Assembly: GCA_018389105.1 (NCBI GenBank)
Contig: JACATO010000596.1
Coordinates: forward strand, 558,001-622,000
Direction of reading: 5' to 3'
DNA length: 64,000 bases
DNA from: Nautilus pompilius
Taxonomy: Eukaryota; Mollusca; Cephalopoda; Nautilida; Nautilidae
This document shows positions 44,301 to 55,621 of the stretch, piece by piece. Below the pieces are notes generated by a model. It was not told the origin of the DNA and did not search any database. It saw only the letters and a program-made list of their open reading frames with translations. The first letter of the stretch is position 1, and the number at the start of each line of letters is the position of its first letter. Position numbers and translations under genes: made by a program.

Positions 44301-47150
44301 TCAACTCTTTGGATGAAAATAAATACAAATTACATTTATTATGGCTACAGTCGGCTAAAAATAAAGAGGGGAAGCGATTTTCTTATAGCTATTTCTGGTA
44401 GTAGTTCCTCATAGGTGGAGTACCAACAAAAATTTGTCGGCTCAGCAGTAATACGTTTGAGGAATTATTCTGTTCGGTTTAATTTTGCCAAATCGAAAGT
44501 GAAGTGATAACGAAGTGGTAACCAGATATTTCGACACCAACCGTTTTACGCACTTAGAGATTTCTTTAATGTAATCATGACAGTTTATAAAGATGATATT
44601 AGTATCGAAAATATATCTATGTTCTGGTTGCATTTAGTTAATTTTTTTTTTCTTAAAAAATGGATTGCTGCAGGGTCCTATCTGTTTTTCCTCAGAAAGA
44701 CCATTTCCTTCCAACTGATGAAGAAGAACCGGAAGAAAAAATAGTGCGTCATCATTTTCATGGTGACGTCTTCGCATGTGCACCGATAAGACTCACCTGG
44801 AATTACTGTATCACAGGCGTGCTTGATTATTTGAACGGGGGATTTCCTACGGCTGATTCCTCTTCGCCCAGCTTCTAAACTCAGTCGGCAGGGTTCACTG
44901 CGCCGGTCCCCTTAATCTTCTGCCAGACGCAGTTAATGTCAGCTGGTTGCCGCTCGGCTTTGAGAGACAGCAACCCTCCCATTTTAACGGCTTGTCGGGT
45001 TTTTCTGTTTATTCTGAGGAGCTATTATCGTCTTTGGAAGGCTCGGACGCCATTGGACCACCCACTGTCGAGTTTGGCCGCCCTGGCAGGGATAGTGGGG
45101 GAGGGGTCTTGGACGGGGGTACCTACCCGCTTATCTTAACGAACGTGAATAATTTTCCGGAAAAAAAGCCCTTCAAAAAGGGAGGAGAGGGGGTTCTTTA
45201 GGACGGATGCAGATGGCAAAGGGGGAAATTTCTGACCCTTTTTAAAAAAATTTTTGTTGAAGGGAGTGGGTAGGGGAAAAGGGGAAAGGGAAAGCGACTG
45301 TAGAGCAGCAGGCGATCTCGTGTGGTGAAGAGGACACCATCTATTGTAGGCTAGGGCCTTATCGAGAATTTTAAAAAGGCGAGCGTCGGAAGGGGCCGGA
45401 CAGAGGTCAGCGCGCGCGTTATAAGGAGGAGAAGAAAGAAGATTTCCGTTGGCAGTTACTAATTCTGAAAGAAATATTACCAGCGACAGGTTTTAGTCGA
45501 AGCCAGTCACGCCATTTTAGTCCCAACCCCCTCCTCCCACAAGACAAGACTGAGAGAAAACGAGACGACGCCTGACGTCTTACAATCTGAGAGGGGTTGC
45601 TAATTTGGGAGCGGCAGACGACACAAAGAAAGTATCCCGCGACGCTTTTATATTCCGAGTGAAAGACTAACGTATTATATTTTAAGAGGTGGGGGGAATG
45701 GAAAGAACAAGGTGTTTTTTTTAAAATCAAACTTCACCTCTCTTGATACAAATGAAAGCCAATATACGGTTACGTGGAAAAAAAACAACAACAACAACAG
45801 AAAACCTTTAAGAGGAAGTAGCAATGAATGGTCTTTTTAAATCAGCTTGCTCTCTGGAAAAAAATGTTTCAAATTATGCAGGCAGATGAAAGATTCAAAC
45901 CGAATTATTCAGAGAAAAAAAAGCCTCTTTTCTTTTTTTTTTTAAACACAGGTTTTTTAAAAGTAGAATTACAACCAATGACAGTGTTGGTCGTCATTTA
46001 CTGCGAGAACAATGCACCAATGATGTCGGTATAAATAAAATCATTAAAAATAGAATAGACGAACAAAAATTCGGAGACGTGAATATAAAACTAATTAATT
46101 GATTAAATTTTGAGTTTTATGAATTTCCAAAATTTCTCCTCCTCGTTCCTTGCTTCCGAATTATTTGCCCTTATTTATACCTGTGAGCGAGCAAAAACTT
46201 ATTCAACCGTCTATTTCTAATCCTTGCTCGTTCTACAATTTGCTCTACGCATGCGCGAAGGTAAACCGAATGCTTCCGGTTTCAGTGCAAATATTCTTGT
46301 CTGTTGCTTTCTTTTCTTTCCTAACTGGTCAAATGCTACAGTCTTCACCAGGCTTTGACCGTCTGCTGACCTTTCGTATACCGTTCCACTCCTGAATTTC
46401 ACGTCCGTTTTCTAGCTTGCTAAATGGCCATTAACTTTACACTATATATTTCTTTTCACAGAAAGCCAGCCATATTTGTCGACAGTTCTCCGCACAGAAG
46501 CGCGAGTTGTTCTATTAGTGTCGCCAAGGTCGGACTTAAAGCTGCGCTGTCGTGTATTTGGCCAAGCAGTCATGGGTTAAGTAAAGCCCGCCTGCAGCAG
46601 TCTCCACGGGAGGGAGTGTTTTAGCCCGCGCCGAGCGGACTAAATCTTCGAGTCGCGAATTCTGGAAATTCTGGACATTTCTTACGATTCGAGGCGCAAA
46701 CGTCAGTTGTAGACGGGCGAGTTTCTGGGCCACATCATATTCCTAGCAAGCGCCCGATACGACAAACACGTTCTCAGGCTGTACCGTAATGGAAAGCTGA
46801 TCTATACTTCGCTTTTATCTTCATCTGCTACTCCCGGGGAGCACCCAACGTTTGTTGTTGTCCATACGTAACTGCTCAGAAAACGTAGAATCTGTGAGCT
46901 ACGGCGCTCTCACGAGGGCGAGACAGCCTTCACTAGCGGTCCAGTGTACTGGGGTGGGTTGGTACATTTAAACATCAGAGGATGATTTGAATTTCGAGTA
47001 ATCGCCCTTTGTACGCTACTACGGCTAAGAGAGGCGCTTGCACTCAGTTTCTCTGGTTTCGGAGGAGGGCGCGTTGTGGATCCCTATCCTGGTTACGAGA
47101 TAATAGATTGTGCGCTAACTAACTGAGCGGGTTGTCAGCGCGAGAGGACA
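38350..47150. other. About 9 kb without a supported gene
   Basis: Short, unrecognised frames only. GC-richer patches (41000-41700, 44880-45420, 46400-47110) could be unclassified repeats. An isolated pairing of acceptor and donor (CTTTCAG before 43972, GTAAGTG after about 43999) marks a possible tiny non-coding exon but is not enough to call. The word GTTGTTTCCC, a relative of the dispersed GGGAGATAAC motif, occurs at 39039. Confidence 0.4.
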
Positions 47151-47159
47151 TGAGCGAAA

Positions 47160-47352
47160 GTCTACTAGAACTCTTGATTTCTCAGATGTGGAAGGAGACC
47201 CTGGGGATACCCGTACAGCCAGCTGGTAAAGAGGGTCGGGAAGAAACCATGTCAGGCAGGTACTCCGAACCGAATCTGTCCCCTCACCTGGATTCAAACT
47301 TGGGCCCTCAGCCCCTTAGCAGACCTGTAGACTGACCACCGGACCACTAGTG
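47160..47352 (-). mobile_element. tRNA-derived SINE copy
   Basis: On the minus strand the head reads CACTAGTGGTCCGGTGGTCA (A box TGGTCCGGTGG), then GTCTGCTAAG, and a B box (AGTTTGAATCC) about 50 bp later, a tRNA-like pol III promoter. The following body (TTCGGTTCGGAGTACC, then TGGTTTCTTCCCGACCCTC) matches other copies near 58.94 and 62.35 kb. The element sits directly against a long ATT array on its head side. Target duplications were not found. Confidence 0.7.
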
Positions 47353-47381
47353 TTATAAAATATATATTACTAAGTAAAAGA

Positions 47382-47574
<193 letters not shown>

Positions 47575-47599
47575 TCACTGCTAATAAAACCACTCCTCT

Positions 47600-48834
47600 T
47601 TACGTCCCAAAGTTCCAAACAGTTTCCCGTTCACTTTTCATGTCGACCGGGTGACTGAGATCGGTATACATCAAGTTGCTTTAAAACCCAATGTCACGAA
47701 ATCTTCTGAAGTCAAAGTATAAAAAGTGGGGCAACAAGCAGAAGCAGCAAAAAGTGTATTTAAAGACATAGTCACGTAATTAATTATTATTCATAAATTC
47801 CATCTGTTTTCCAAAAAAAAAAAACATCAACGTTTTATTTGCGTGAACAAATAACGGAAGATAAAAGGTGAAATGTTAATAAAAGCTATTAAGGTTAGAA
47901 ATGGTGAAAGAAGACGTTCGCGCCGCCCCGACCGCTGGTCTTGGTGCGCACGAACGTAAGGAAGATAGAAGTTTTACTTGGTGACTCCAGCTTAAAGGGA
48001 TCCGGGTAACTTTTTTTAGGATCAAACTCAAGAAAACAACGATAAGTCCATAAAAAAAAATCGCCGTTAGGCGGCGTCAACAAGAATGACCACTGTTACG
48101 GGGGTGGGGGAGGTAACCGAGCCATTAAATCCTTAGACAGTACCCCCGTTAATCCCTAAATTCTCGTGAGATTTCTCTTAAGCGAGTCCTCCCACCGCAG
48201 GGTGAAGATGGGGAAGGGTAGAGAGAGAGAGAGAGAGAGCCCCAAGTCAGTCTGTCCATTGCATGCCAACGAGCATATATTACTTCCACGTGCCGGTCAT
48301 TTTTGGTGAATTACTGCAAGTTTCATCCCCGATTTCTTTCTTCTCTTAGCTCGCGGGAAGGGACCACGTGAAAAGAGGGACAAGCGGCGTAATCGGCGAA
48401 GATTAGTGATGGGTTTCTTTGGGAAAGTATTTTCGATTCTCTATGCAATCAGAAGGTTTTTTTTTTTTTTCTTTCACCAATCGGCCCCAGCATCTCAAAT
48501 AAAATCTTCTTCTCGTTTTTTTTTCTTTTCAGGGAAGATGTAGAAATTCTAATCAAATATACATAAAAACAAACCAGGTCTTATTTTAAGAAAAATTTAG
48601 TTGTCGCAATAATAATTTTCTTGGATGATTTCGAACGTTAAATTAATTTTTTTCTTCTTTCTCTCTCCTTTTTAAATTATTTGATTAACAAATAGTTTTC
48701 TAAAATTATAAGATGTCGTCCGGAACTTGATTGATTTCAGAAGTCTGACCAATTATCTAGGTTAAAGAAAATATAGAAGATATTGATGATACTGCTACAG
48801 CGAGAGGGATAGTCTGTTGGTTCAGGTCGCCATA
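47600..48834. other. No gene recognised
   Basis: AT-rich DNA with homopolymer runs and a short GA run (48216-48238). No coding support was found. Confidence 0.45.
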
Positions 48835-49293
48835 CGTCGTGAGTCTGTGACCCTCTCACGTCTGACGTTCGCCGCATCTGCGGTACGTCGTGAGTCTGTG
48901 ACCCTCTCACGTCTGACGTTCGCCGCATCTGCGGTACGTCATGAGTCTGTGACCCTCTCACGTCTGACGTTCGCCGCATCTGCGGTACGTCGTGAGTCTG
49001 TGACCCTCTCACGTCTGACGTTCGCCGCATCTGCGGTACGTCGTGAGTCTGTGACCCTCTCACGTCTGACGTTCGCCGCATCTGCGGTACGTCGTGAGTC
49101 TGTGACCCTCTCACGTCTGACGTTCGCCGCATCTGCTGTACGTCGTGAGTCTGTGACCCTCTCACGTCTGACGTTCGCCGCATCTGTGGTACGTCGTGAG
49201 TCTGTGACCCTCTCACGTCTGACGTTCGCCGCATCTGCGGTACGTCGTGAGTCGGTGACCTTCGCACGTCTGACTTTGCCGCATCTGTAGTAA
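48835..49293. repeat. 51-bp minisatellite, nine copies
   Basis: Nine head-to-tail units of 51 bp start at 48835 and every 51 bp to 49243. They are nearly identical (a few single-base changes, and a more divergent last unit with an indel). Each unit begins CGTCGTGAGTCTGTGACC and ends CATCTGCGGTA. Because 51 is a multiple of three and one frame per strand lacks stops, the array is open in both directions: VRRESVTLSRLTFAASA on + and GSQTHDVPQMRRTSDVR on -. The minus reading extends to 208 codons, with 32 non-repeat residues before the array. Nothing in the flanks (no splice signals or known domain) proves translation. Confidence 0.95.
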
Positions 49294-49532
49294 ACGACAC
49301 TATTTTTTGCGATTCTTCTTCATTTGAAATACAGTTAATTTGTGCGATCTCGCCCAATTGCATTTGCTCTCTATCTACAGGAATAATTTTAAATTGTGCA
49401 GAATGTTTTTAAGGCTAACTTCAAGCTGTGTCGAATTCTTTTTTTTCTCAGGAGAAGCTTAGTTGTTGTTTTATATTGTTAATGGCGTTATCTTTATTGC
49501 TGTTAATACCGTCGCTGGTGCCATTGTTATTA

Positions 49533-50792
49533 TTAGGTTGTTGCAAAGGTTTTGTCGGGTTTTTTACCGCAACAACAAGACTCCATTTCATTGCTGAACG
49601 TGAAGTTTATTAATCAAAGTAAGTTCCATTACAATCAATACACTTCTACCAACGAGTCACAAGTGCATTTATACCATTTTGAAAAAATATTGGAAAGCAG
49701 TTTCATTTGCTACTTGGTTGGAGAAAGATTTCATACAGAGGAAGCTGTCGAGGTGTTTGAAAAGGTGGTAGTCTGTGGGAGAAAGGTCTGGTGAATAGGC
49801 TGGGTGAGGGAGAACTTCGTACCCCAACCGGTTCAGTTTCTGAAGAGCCACTTTTGCAACAAGAGGACGAGCACTGACCCGGAGCAGGACGGGGCCTCTT
49901 CGATTCACCAATACCATGTGTCATTGGGAGAGTTTCCGATGAACAGTGTTTAATTCACGACATTACTTTTCAGCTGTGATGGTTTCACCAGGTTGCAAGT
50001 GGTTATAGTGGATGACACCAGTTGCAGTCAACCAGACAGTGACCATGACCTTCTTTGGGTGGGAAGCTGAGTTTTGGAATCTGGTTAGGCGCCTTGTCTC
50101 TGTTGAGCCACTGTGGCGATTGTTTGTGAACATCGTAAAGGATCTATTTTTCATCACACGTAATGATGATTCAGTCAACAAATGAGTCGTTTTTGTCTCT
50201 CTTATGACAAGCGAAGAGCAGATCTCCAATCGACGATTTTGTTGTTGTTCATTCAACTGGTGAGGCACCCACTTGTCGAGCTTTCTCACCTGGCCGATTG
50301 CGTCAAGATGCCGGAAACAGTTGCAGTGCTCTCGTCAAGCTCTCCAGCAATTTCTCGCACTGCTTTTCTTGGATGTGCTTCAACTGATGTTTCAGACGGT
50401 CGTCATCACAGCTGGAAGGACGTCCGCTATGTTCCTTATCTTCGAGGCTCACATCTGACTGAAACTTTCAAACCACCGTTGTACTGTGTACTCATATGCT
50501 GTGTCCTCGCCCCATGCCTGCTTAATGTTACGAGTTGCCTCGCTCGCTTTGTGGCCTGGTTTGAACTCATGAAGCAAAATGGCACGAAAACTTTTCTATC
50601 CAAGCTTCACTTAGAACCCTGGAACAAATATCCATTTTATGCTTTTTAAAAAGGTAGGTTTGCATAATCTCTGCAAAAGCACAGGCTACAAAACGATATA
50701 TAACTTATCTACATACACCTTCACAAGCATGAAAAAAATGAACCCCAAATTAACATGACATAAAAACTGACAAAACTTTTGTAACGACCTGA
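49533..50792 (-). mobile_element. Full-length, inactivated mariner element
   Basis: The 1260-bp unit is flanked by TA on both sides (49531-49532 and 50793-50794). The left end reads TTAGGTTGTTGCAAAGGTTT and continues TGTCGGGTTTTTTACC. The right end, inverted, reads TCAGGTCGTTACAAAAGTTT and continues TGTCAGTTTTTATG. These match mariner inverted repeats (TTAGGTTGGTGCAAAAGT...). The minus strand encodes a mariner (SETMAR/Hsmar-like) transposase in broken frames. Both ends are intact and the size is right, so the whole insertion is present although the enzyme is dead. Confidence 0.95.
49669..50640 (-). pseudogene. Mariner transposase pseudogene
   Basis: Recognisable pieces on the minus strand are KLDKWVPHQLNEQQQNRRLE (about 50230-50289), CDEK followed by a stop at 50144-50146 where Trp is expected, QWLNRDKAPN in another frame, HPKKVMVTVW and GVIHYNHLQPGETITAEK (to 49963). 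Then come RRGPVLLRVSARPLVAK and LGYEVLPHPAYSPDLSPTDY (49750-49917). The family form of the second catalytic block is LLHDNARPHVAK. Here HDN has become RVS, so the second catalytic Asp is lost. The third Asp (SPDL) remains. There are several frameshifts. The N-terminal DNA-binding half (50300-50640) is poorly readable. Confidence 0.88.
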
Positions 50793-50799
50793 TATTTCC

Positions 50800-51289
50800 A
50801 TTGCTGGGGTGGTTGGGCGACTTCATTTTACCATCTCTTCGTAGAGACTCTTCTCGAACCTGATTTAATGATTTTAATGCCTAAAAATATTTAAACAATC
50901 TACTATTTACTTGTCACTTATATGAAGCATGCAAATTCAGTAGCCGCGTGTTTTGCGCGGAAACAAATCTCCATCGAGGACGAAAGTACTCTTTCGATTT
51001 TGGTACAAAACCAAGAAAAAGTTATTTTTAAGTTTAGCTGTTGTCAAGGGAACCACTGGAAGCGAGACGGACAGACAGCCTGTTTATCATCAGCTTCAAC
51101 TTCATTTCCCCTGCTAATGCAAACGGCCTTCTAATTGGAAGATTTCTTCTCTCTCACGCCCTTTAATAACGCGAGCGGATTTATTGTTTGCGGTTTGCAG
51201 ACCGAACAACGAACCTAATGTGCGGTGTAGACAGTTTTATGGAGCCAGTGAGTGACGGAACTTAAACAAGTATCTAGACTAGTCTCTCT

Positions 51290-51369
<80 letters not shown>

Positions 51370-53020
51370 TCTCTCTCTCTCTGACGGCTACTGATAAACC
51401 TTTGTCTATTTATGGAAAAAAATTCCCTTTCTTCCCTTTCTTACTTGCTGCTACTATATTCCCGTGTCTTTATGCGTATTTCCAGCATCACCAAATCGAC
51501 GTTTCATAGTAACTAGAAAAGGGAGTTAGATCCATCAATCGTTTTCAATTGTTCCTCGTGGTGCTCCACGTCAAATACACTAACAATAATGGCGAGTGTG
51601 TATAGAACGAATGACATCATAGGCACCAGAATTCCTTAAAATTGGAAGTTTATTTTAATCTTGTAGTCATAAGAAAACAAATATTTATCAACGTAGTTTC
51701 CAAACTGATCTATGGTGTCACTATTAAGAAGAACCAAAAAAGCAACCCCCCCAGAAGGTTAAAAGTGTTCATAATTTTTCTTATGCGCGCGTTTTATCTA
51801 CTTTGATTTCTTTCTTTCAAACCAAGACGGGTATACACAAGTATTTAGAAGAGTTATCGTTCTTAGATATACAAACGGGAAGTAATCGAAACCGTACTTA
51901 AGTTTTTCTTTTCTTTGGTTCTCTTCCGATAAATGTAGTCAACGGCCACAGTTATAACGCTCGGCTGACTGACCATGACACCTGGTCTCTTCTGGTCCAT
52001 GCGAATCTGGGGAATACTTGTTGCGCCATTTAATCTACTAGACAAGTTTTATGTGGTACATGAGACATGTAACCCTTTTGCGACAAAAATCCGCGAGCTC
52101 TGACGGTGTCCTCGCGGTGCACGCTTGCGGCAGGCACTGGATGCTGTTTGTACCCAGTTTCCCGGATGTGACGAGCAGAACAGCAGTCGGGTTCTAGCAG
52201 ATCGAACCGCAGGACGTTCGTCACCTGCTGCCACAAGCCCCGGGCTGAGGGTGCTCTGAGACCCCCCCGGTCGGTATCTATGTATTGTGCCAGCTTTCGA
52301 CCGTAGGGAAACCAACTACCGTCAGAACTTTGCCATCTGTATGCCATGTCCGCTTTCCATTCTCCTCTAGCACCTTGCCACTAAGTAAGCAAAACACAAA
52401 TCACCATCATTATTACTATGTCTGAATTTCCTTTTCTTCACGTCTGGCCAGCTCATATCCGATACCCACAACAACAACCCGTCGCCCCCCTCACCTAACC
52501 AAGCACCGGAACTGAGTTGTGCTTAAATGAATATTTAAATAGATCTAAATGTCGCCTTTCGTGGAGGAAATAAAATATCAAAAAGCATAACATTAAAAAT
52601 TCGTTTTTGAAAAGAGAAAAATCATCCGCACTTCAATTTATTTCTAGTGTTCTCTTCTCAGCCTGACCGTAATAACCGTGGTGCGATACTCCAAGTGTAA
52701 GCGAACATATCAATAATTTTACTGTGGACCCAAAAATTTGATATGAATCATAGTTTTGCAATATTTAATACACTGAAGGCGGAAACTGGTTTTGGATATA
52801 CAAGGCGGCTTTTATTGGGGCATAATTCACATTTCTACCTTAATCTGGTTTATGTTACCGTGACAACGGCAAGATTTGATCTACTGGACGGCGGGATGAG
52901 ACTGTCCCCCGTTGCCTTAGTGATACAAGATGGATAACAGTAAGGAATGTCCAGCTAATTAAAATTCACGCGTGAACAGTTTTTATGAGCACCATTTCGG
53001 TTATTAGTTAGGGGAGTTTT
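50800..53020. other. No supported gene; one unrecognised open segment
   Basis: AT-rich DNA with a (CT)n microsatellite and a GC-richer block at 52030-52350. The latter is open on the minus strand in two overlapping frames (105 and 88 codons), starting MAYRWQSSDGSWFPYGRKLA in one. I do not recognise either. The block could be an exon or a fragment of an unclassified transposon. Confidence 0.35.
51292..51382. repeat. (CT)n microsatellite
   Basis: About 90 bp of CT units with three short CCA/CC interruptions, read directly. Confidence 0.95.
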
Positions 53021-53039
53021 GGTTACCGGTAATAAACAC

Positions 53040-53637
53040 GAGGAGGCGGCAAGATGGAGTCCGGGGGCCAGGGCTGAAGAAAGTGGTGGCGAATTTTCCT
53101 TCTTTCTCTCTTAGGCAGCAGCCGGCCAGCGAAGCGAGGTGGCGGCGGCGGCGGCGAGGGGTCAGGCTCGTCCCCCTTCCCCGTGTAAGTAGTATATTGA
53201 CGCTTGCGCTGGAGGGGAGGGAAGGAAGGAAGGAAGGAAGAAGCAGCTTTCACTAGACACGGTGGTTTCTCGCTCTCCGCTGTTTTCCGGTAGAAGCTGC
53301 TGCTGCCCGCCAACAACCAGAGGCTGAGCAGACAGACGTCAGTCAGTCAGGACCTCTGCGGCGCGCGCGCGACGACTTCAGAAAGGGGCAGACGGAGCGA
53401 TTTTATCTGATTATAATATATACACACACACATATATATATGTGTGTAAAAAAGAAATATATATATATTATTTATTTATTTATTTTTGTGGTGCTGTGTG
53501 AGTAGCTGGGAGTTCGCCGGCAGACGGGGACGGACGGGAATGATGGCGTCGTCCGCATTCGGAGGAGTGTAACACAAAACCGCAGCGTTGTTCGGCCTGG
53601 TCCGTGGTCCGGAGGGTCCAGCCTGGACAAAAACAAC
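53040..53637 (+). promoter_or_regulatory. GC-rich promoter and 5'-UTR of the EMI-domain gene
   Basis: Immediately upstream of the signal-peptide exon the sequence turns CpG-rich (GGCGGCGGCGGCGGCGAGG at about 53140, GCGGCGCGCGCGCGACGAC at about 53357). A TA/CA-rich insert (53410-53475) interrupts it, followed by a second GC-rich part that probably is 5'-UTR. No clear TATA box was seen. A CpG-rich TATA-less promoter is likely. The exact start site cannot be read from sequence. Confidence 0.5.
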
Positions 53638-53759
53638 ATGTCGGCCCAGTGGCGAGGGGGATGGTGGTGGTACCCGTCTGGAGTTCTTCTCGTCGTCGTC
53701 GTCGTCTTGGCAGTTCTGAGGGACAGTCAGGGAGACCCCCAGCTCGCACAGGTTCGCGG
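53638..53759 (+). CDS. Exon 1 of an EMI-domain secreted protein: signal peptide
   Basis: The ATG at 53638 (context AACAACATG) opens 40 codons plus two bases, ending at the donor CGCGG|GTAAGTAG. The peptide is a clear secretion signal: short N-terminus MSAQWRGGWWWYPSG, hydrophobic core VLLVVVVVLAVL and then a polar RDSQGDPQLAQVR that is likely just past the cleavage site. The Val run is coded by a (GTC)n repeat. The exon ends in phase 2, which matches the start phase of the EMI exon 7.3 kb downstream (61106), so the two are called as one gene. The gene runs out of the right edge of the window. Confidence 0.75.
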
Positions 53760-55590
53760 GTAAGTAGAAGATACCTACCGCCTTACTCTTTTCGCGTCCT
53801 GCCCCCTCAGGGGACTGACCGGGAGCCGGTGGGTGGCTTGGATGATTTCTCCTCGCCGTAGACAGACGAGAGAGTCTTGTGACGAAGGGGAGGGAGGGAG
53901 ACCGGCAGACAGGCAGGCGGACATAGAGGCTGTCCGGACTGATGATGATGATAATATTAATCTTAGAATGGAGAGATTTTTTTTGCTAAACATGGTGTTT
54001 GCCTTCCGGTCCGGCAAGAAGTTGTTAGAAGCCCCTGCTCTGGGGGCTGGGAGGGGGAGAGAGAGAGAGGGCGGGAAAATGAACCAAACGCTGATAACAG
54101 CTGCACGTGCTGATGGCTACCGGTCGTCTGCGCGGCCGGCCGTTCTGGCTTCAGACGCCGTTTCGACCACCCACCACCCGTCTCCCGAAACTTCTGACGG
54201 GAAATGATGATTAACCGGGGCGGGGCCCCACAGGTAAGGAAGGGCCACCACCAGCCCAGTGGGTTCTATAGTCGAATGTCGGCGGGCTCGAGACCAGGAG
54301 AGGGAGAGACGCCGGGCGAGGCCGCCGACATGACGCTGGCTCTGAGGAGACCCTTAAGGTCCACAAAAGATGAAGACTAGCGACGTAGAGCGGTGGGGGG
54401 GGGGCGGTGTCCATTATTAGTTGTTAACTTTGTTTTATCTTCGTGCTATTCACCGACACTAACAAGTTCTCGATCTGAGACAGGAAGGGAAACATCTGCG
54501 AACCCCTCCTTCCCCCCCCACCCTTTCGTTTAACCCTGGCGAGTCAGCAGCCACGACGGGAAGGAAGCCGGGGCCCCTTCTCACCCCTTCTCCGAAACAG
54601 GAAACAAAGCTGCTGTTGTTGTTGGCTGGAATTGTTAGACGAGATGGTAAAAGTAGAATTCTTAAAATACGGAAAGTACCCCGTGCACCAGCGAAGGTAT
54701 TCTTCTTACTGGTTCATTGACAGACAGACAGACAGACACCTGTCCCCGTAGACCGACCGACAGAGCAGCAATCAATGCCCAGAGCTGATAGACACCCGTC
54801 GATCCCGTCTAGCGTCGGTGCCCGCGGGCCGATTCTAAATCCTATTGTTTCCTGTCACTCAAACAGTCAAGAAGCCCGAGTCTTAACCTGGATGAACCTT
54901 GCGATGTACGGAATGCGAAGTTATCTTCTGCCTGCCAACAGTTAAGGAAATGCTCACACAATGGTTCGTTTTGGCAGCAGAACCGACCGACTCGGCTCCG
55001 GCAGTTTCCAGTTGAATTAACTGTAATAGATGAGCTATGACCGACGTCACGTGATGATCTGACCTTACGCCATCGATTCTATCCTTGCTATACCAGTAAT
55101 CAGGAATTACTGGTACTGCGACAACTTGCTTCGGTCTTCCATACTGGACTAATTAGATTCAGTTTCTTTCGTATTATTATTATTATTATTATTAAAGTGT
55201 GGAACAATTTTAAAATTTGTACATCATCGCTCGGAAAGGGGAGCAAGAAAGCCAACGGCAGTAAATCGGAATGGAACTAGAGGCTGTACGATCGATCGGT
55301 TATCGGACCCTAACTCCGACAAGTAAATTCCTAATTCGATCAGTAAAATTCTAATCGTCTTCGTAATTGGCCACGCAACTGGCCCAGGAATAACAGACAT
55401 TCAAATAAGATACGAATCGGTGAGTGTGATGTGAGCAGCAGACACCTTCCCTGATTAATGTACTCTCAGGATATAAATCCAAGGACCAATTTAGCCCACC
55501 TGGGTAAAAACGAGAGAAGAGGACTGGAGGGTTTAATCTGCACTGCAAAATGTTCCTCATTTCTCAGAAAAGGAGGCAGACGGCTTACTG

Positions 55591-55621
55591 CGGTGTGTGT
55601 GTGTGTGTGTGTGGGGGGGGG
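55591..55621. repeat. (GT)n plus G-run
   Basis: About ten GT units run into a run of nine to ten G. Read directly, in intron 1 of the EMI-domain gene. Confidence 0.9.

Noticed and set aside
48835-49293. CRISPR-like array
   Set aside because: Units are contiguous 51-mers with no spacers; it is a minisatellite.
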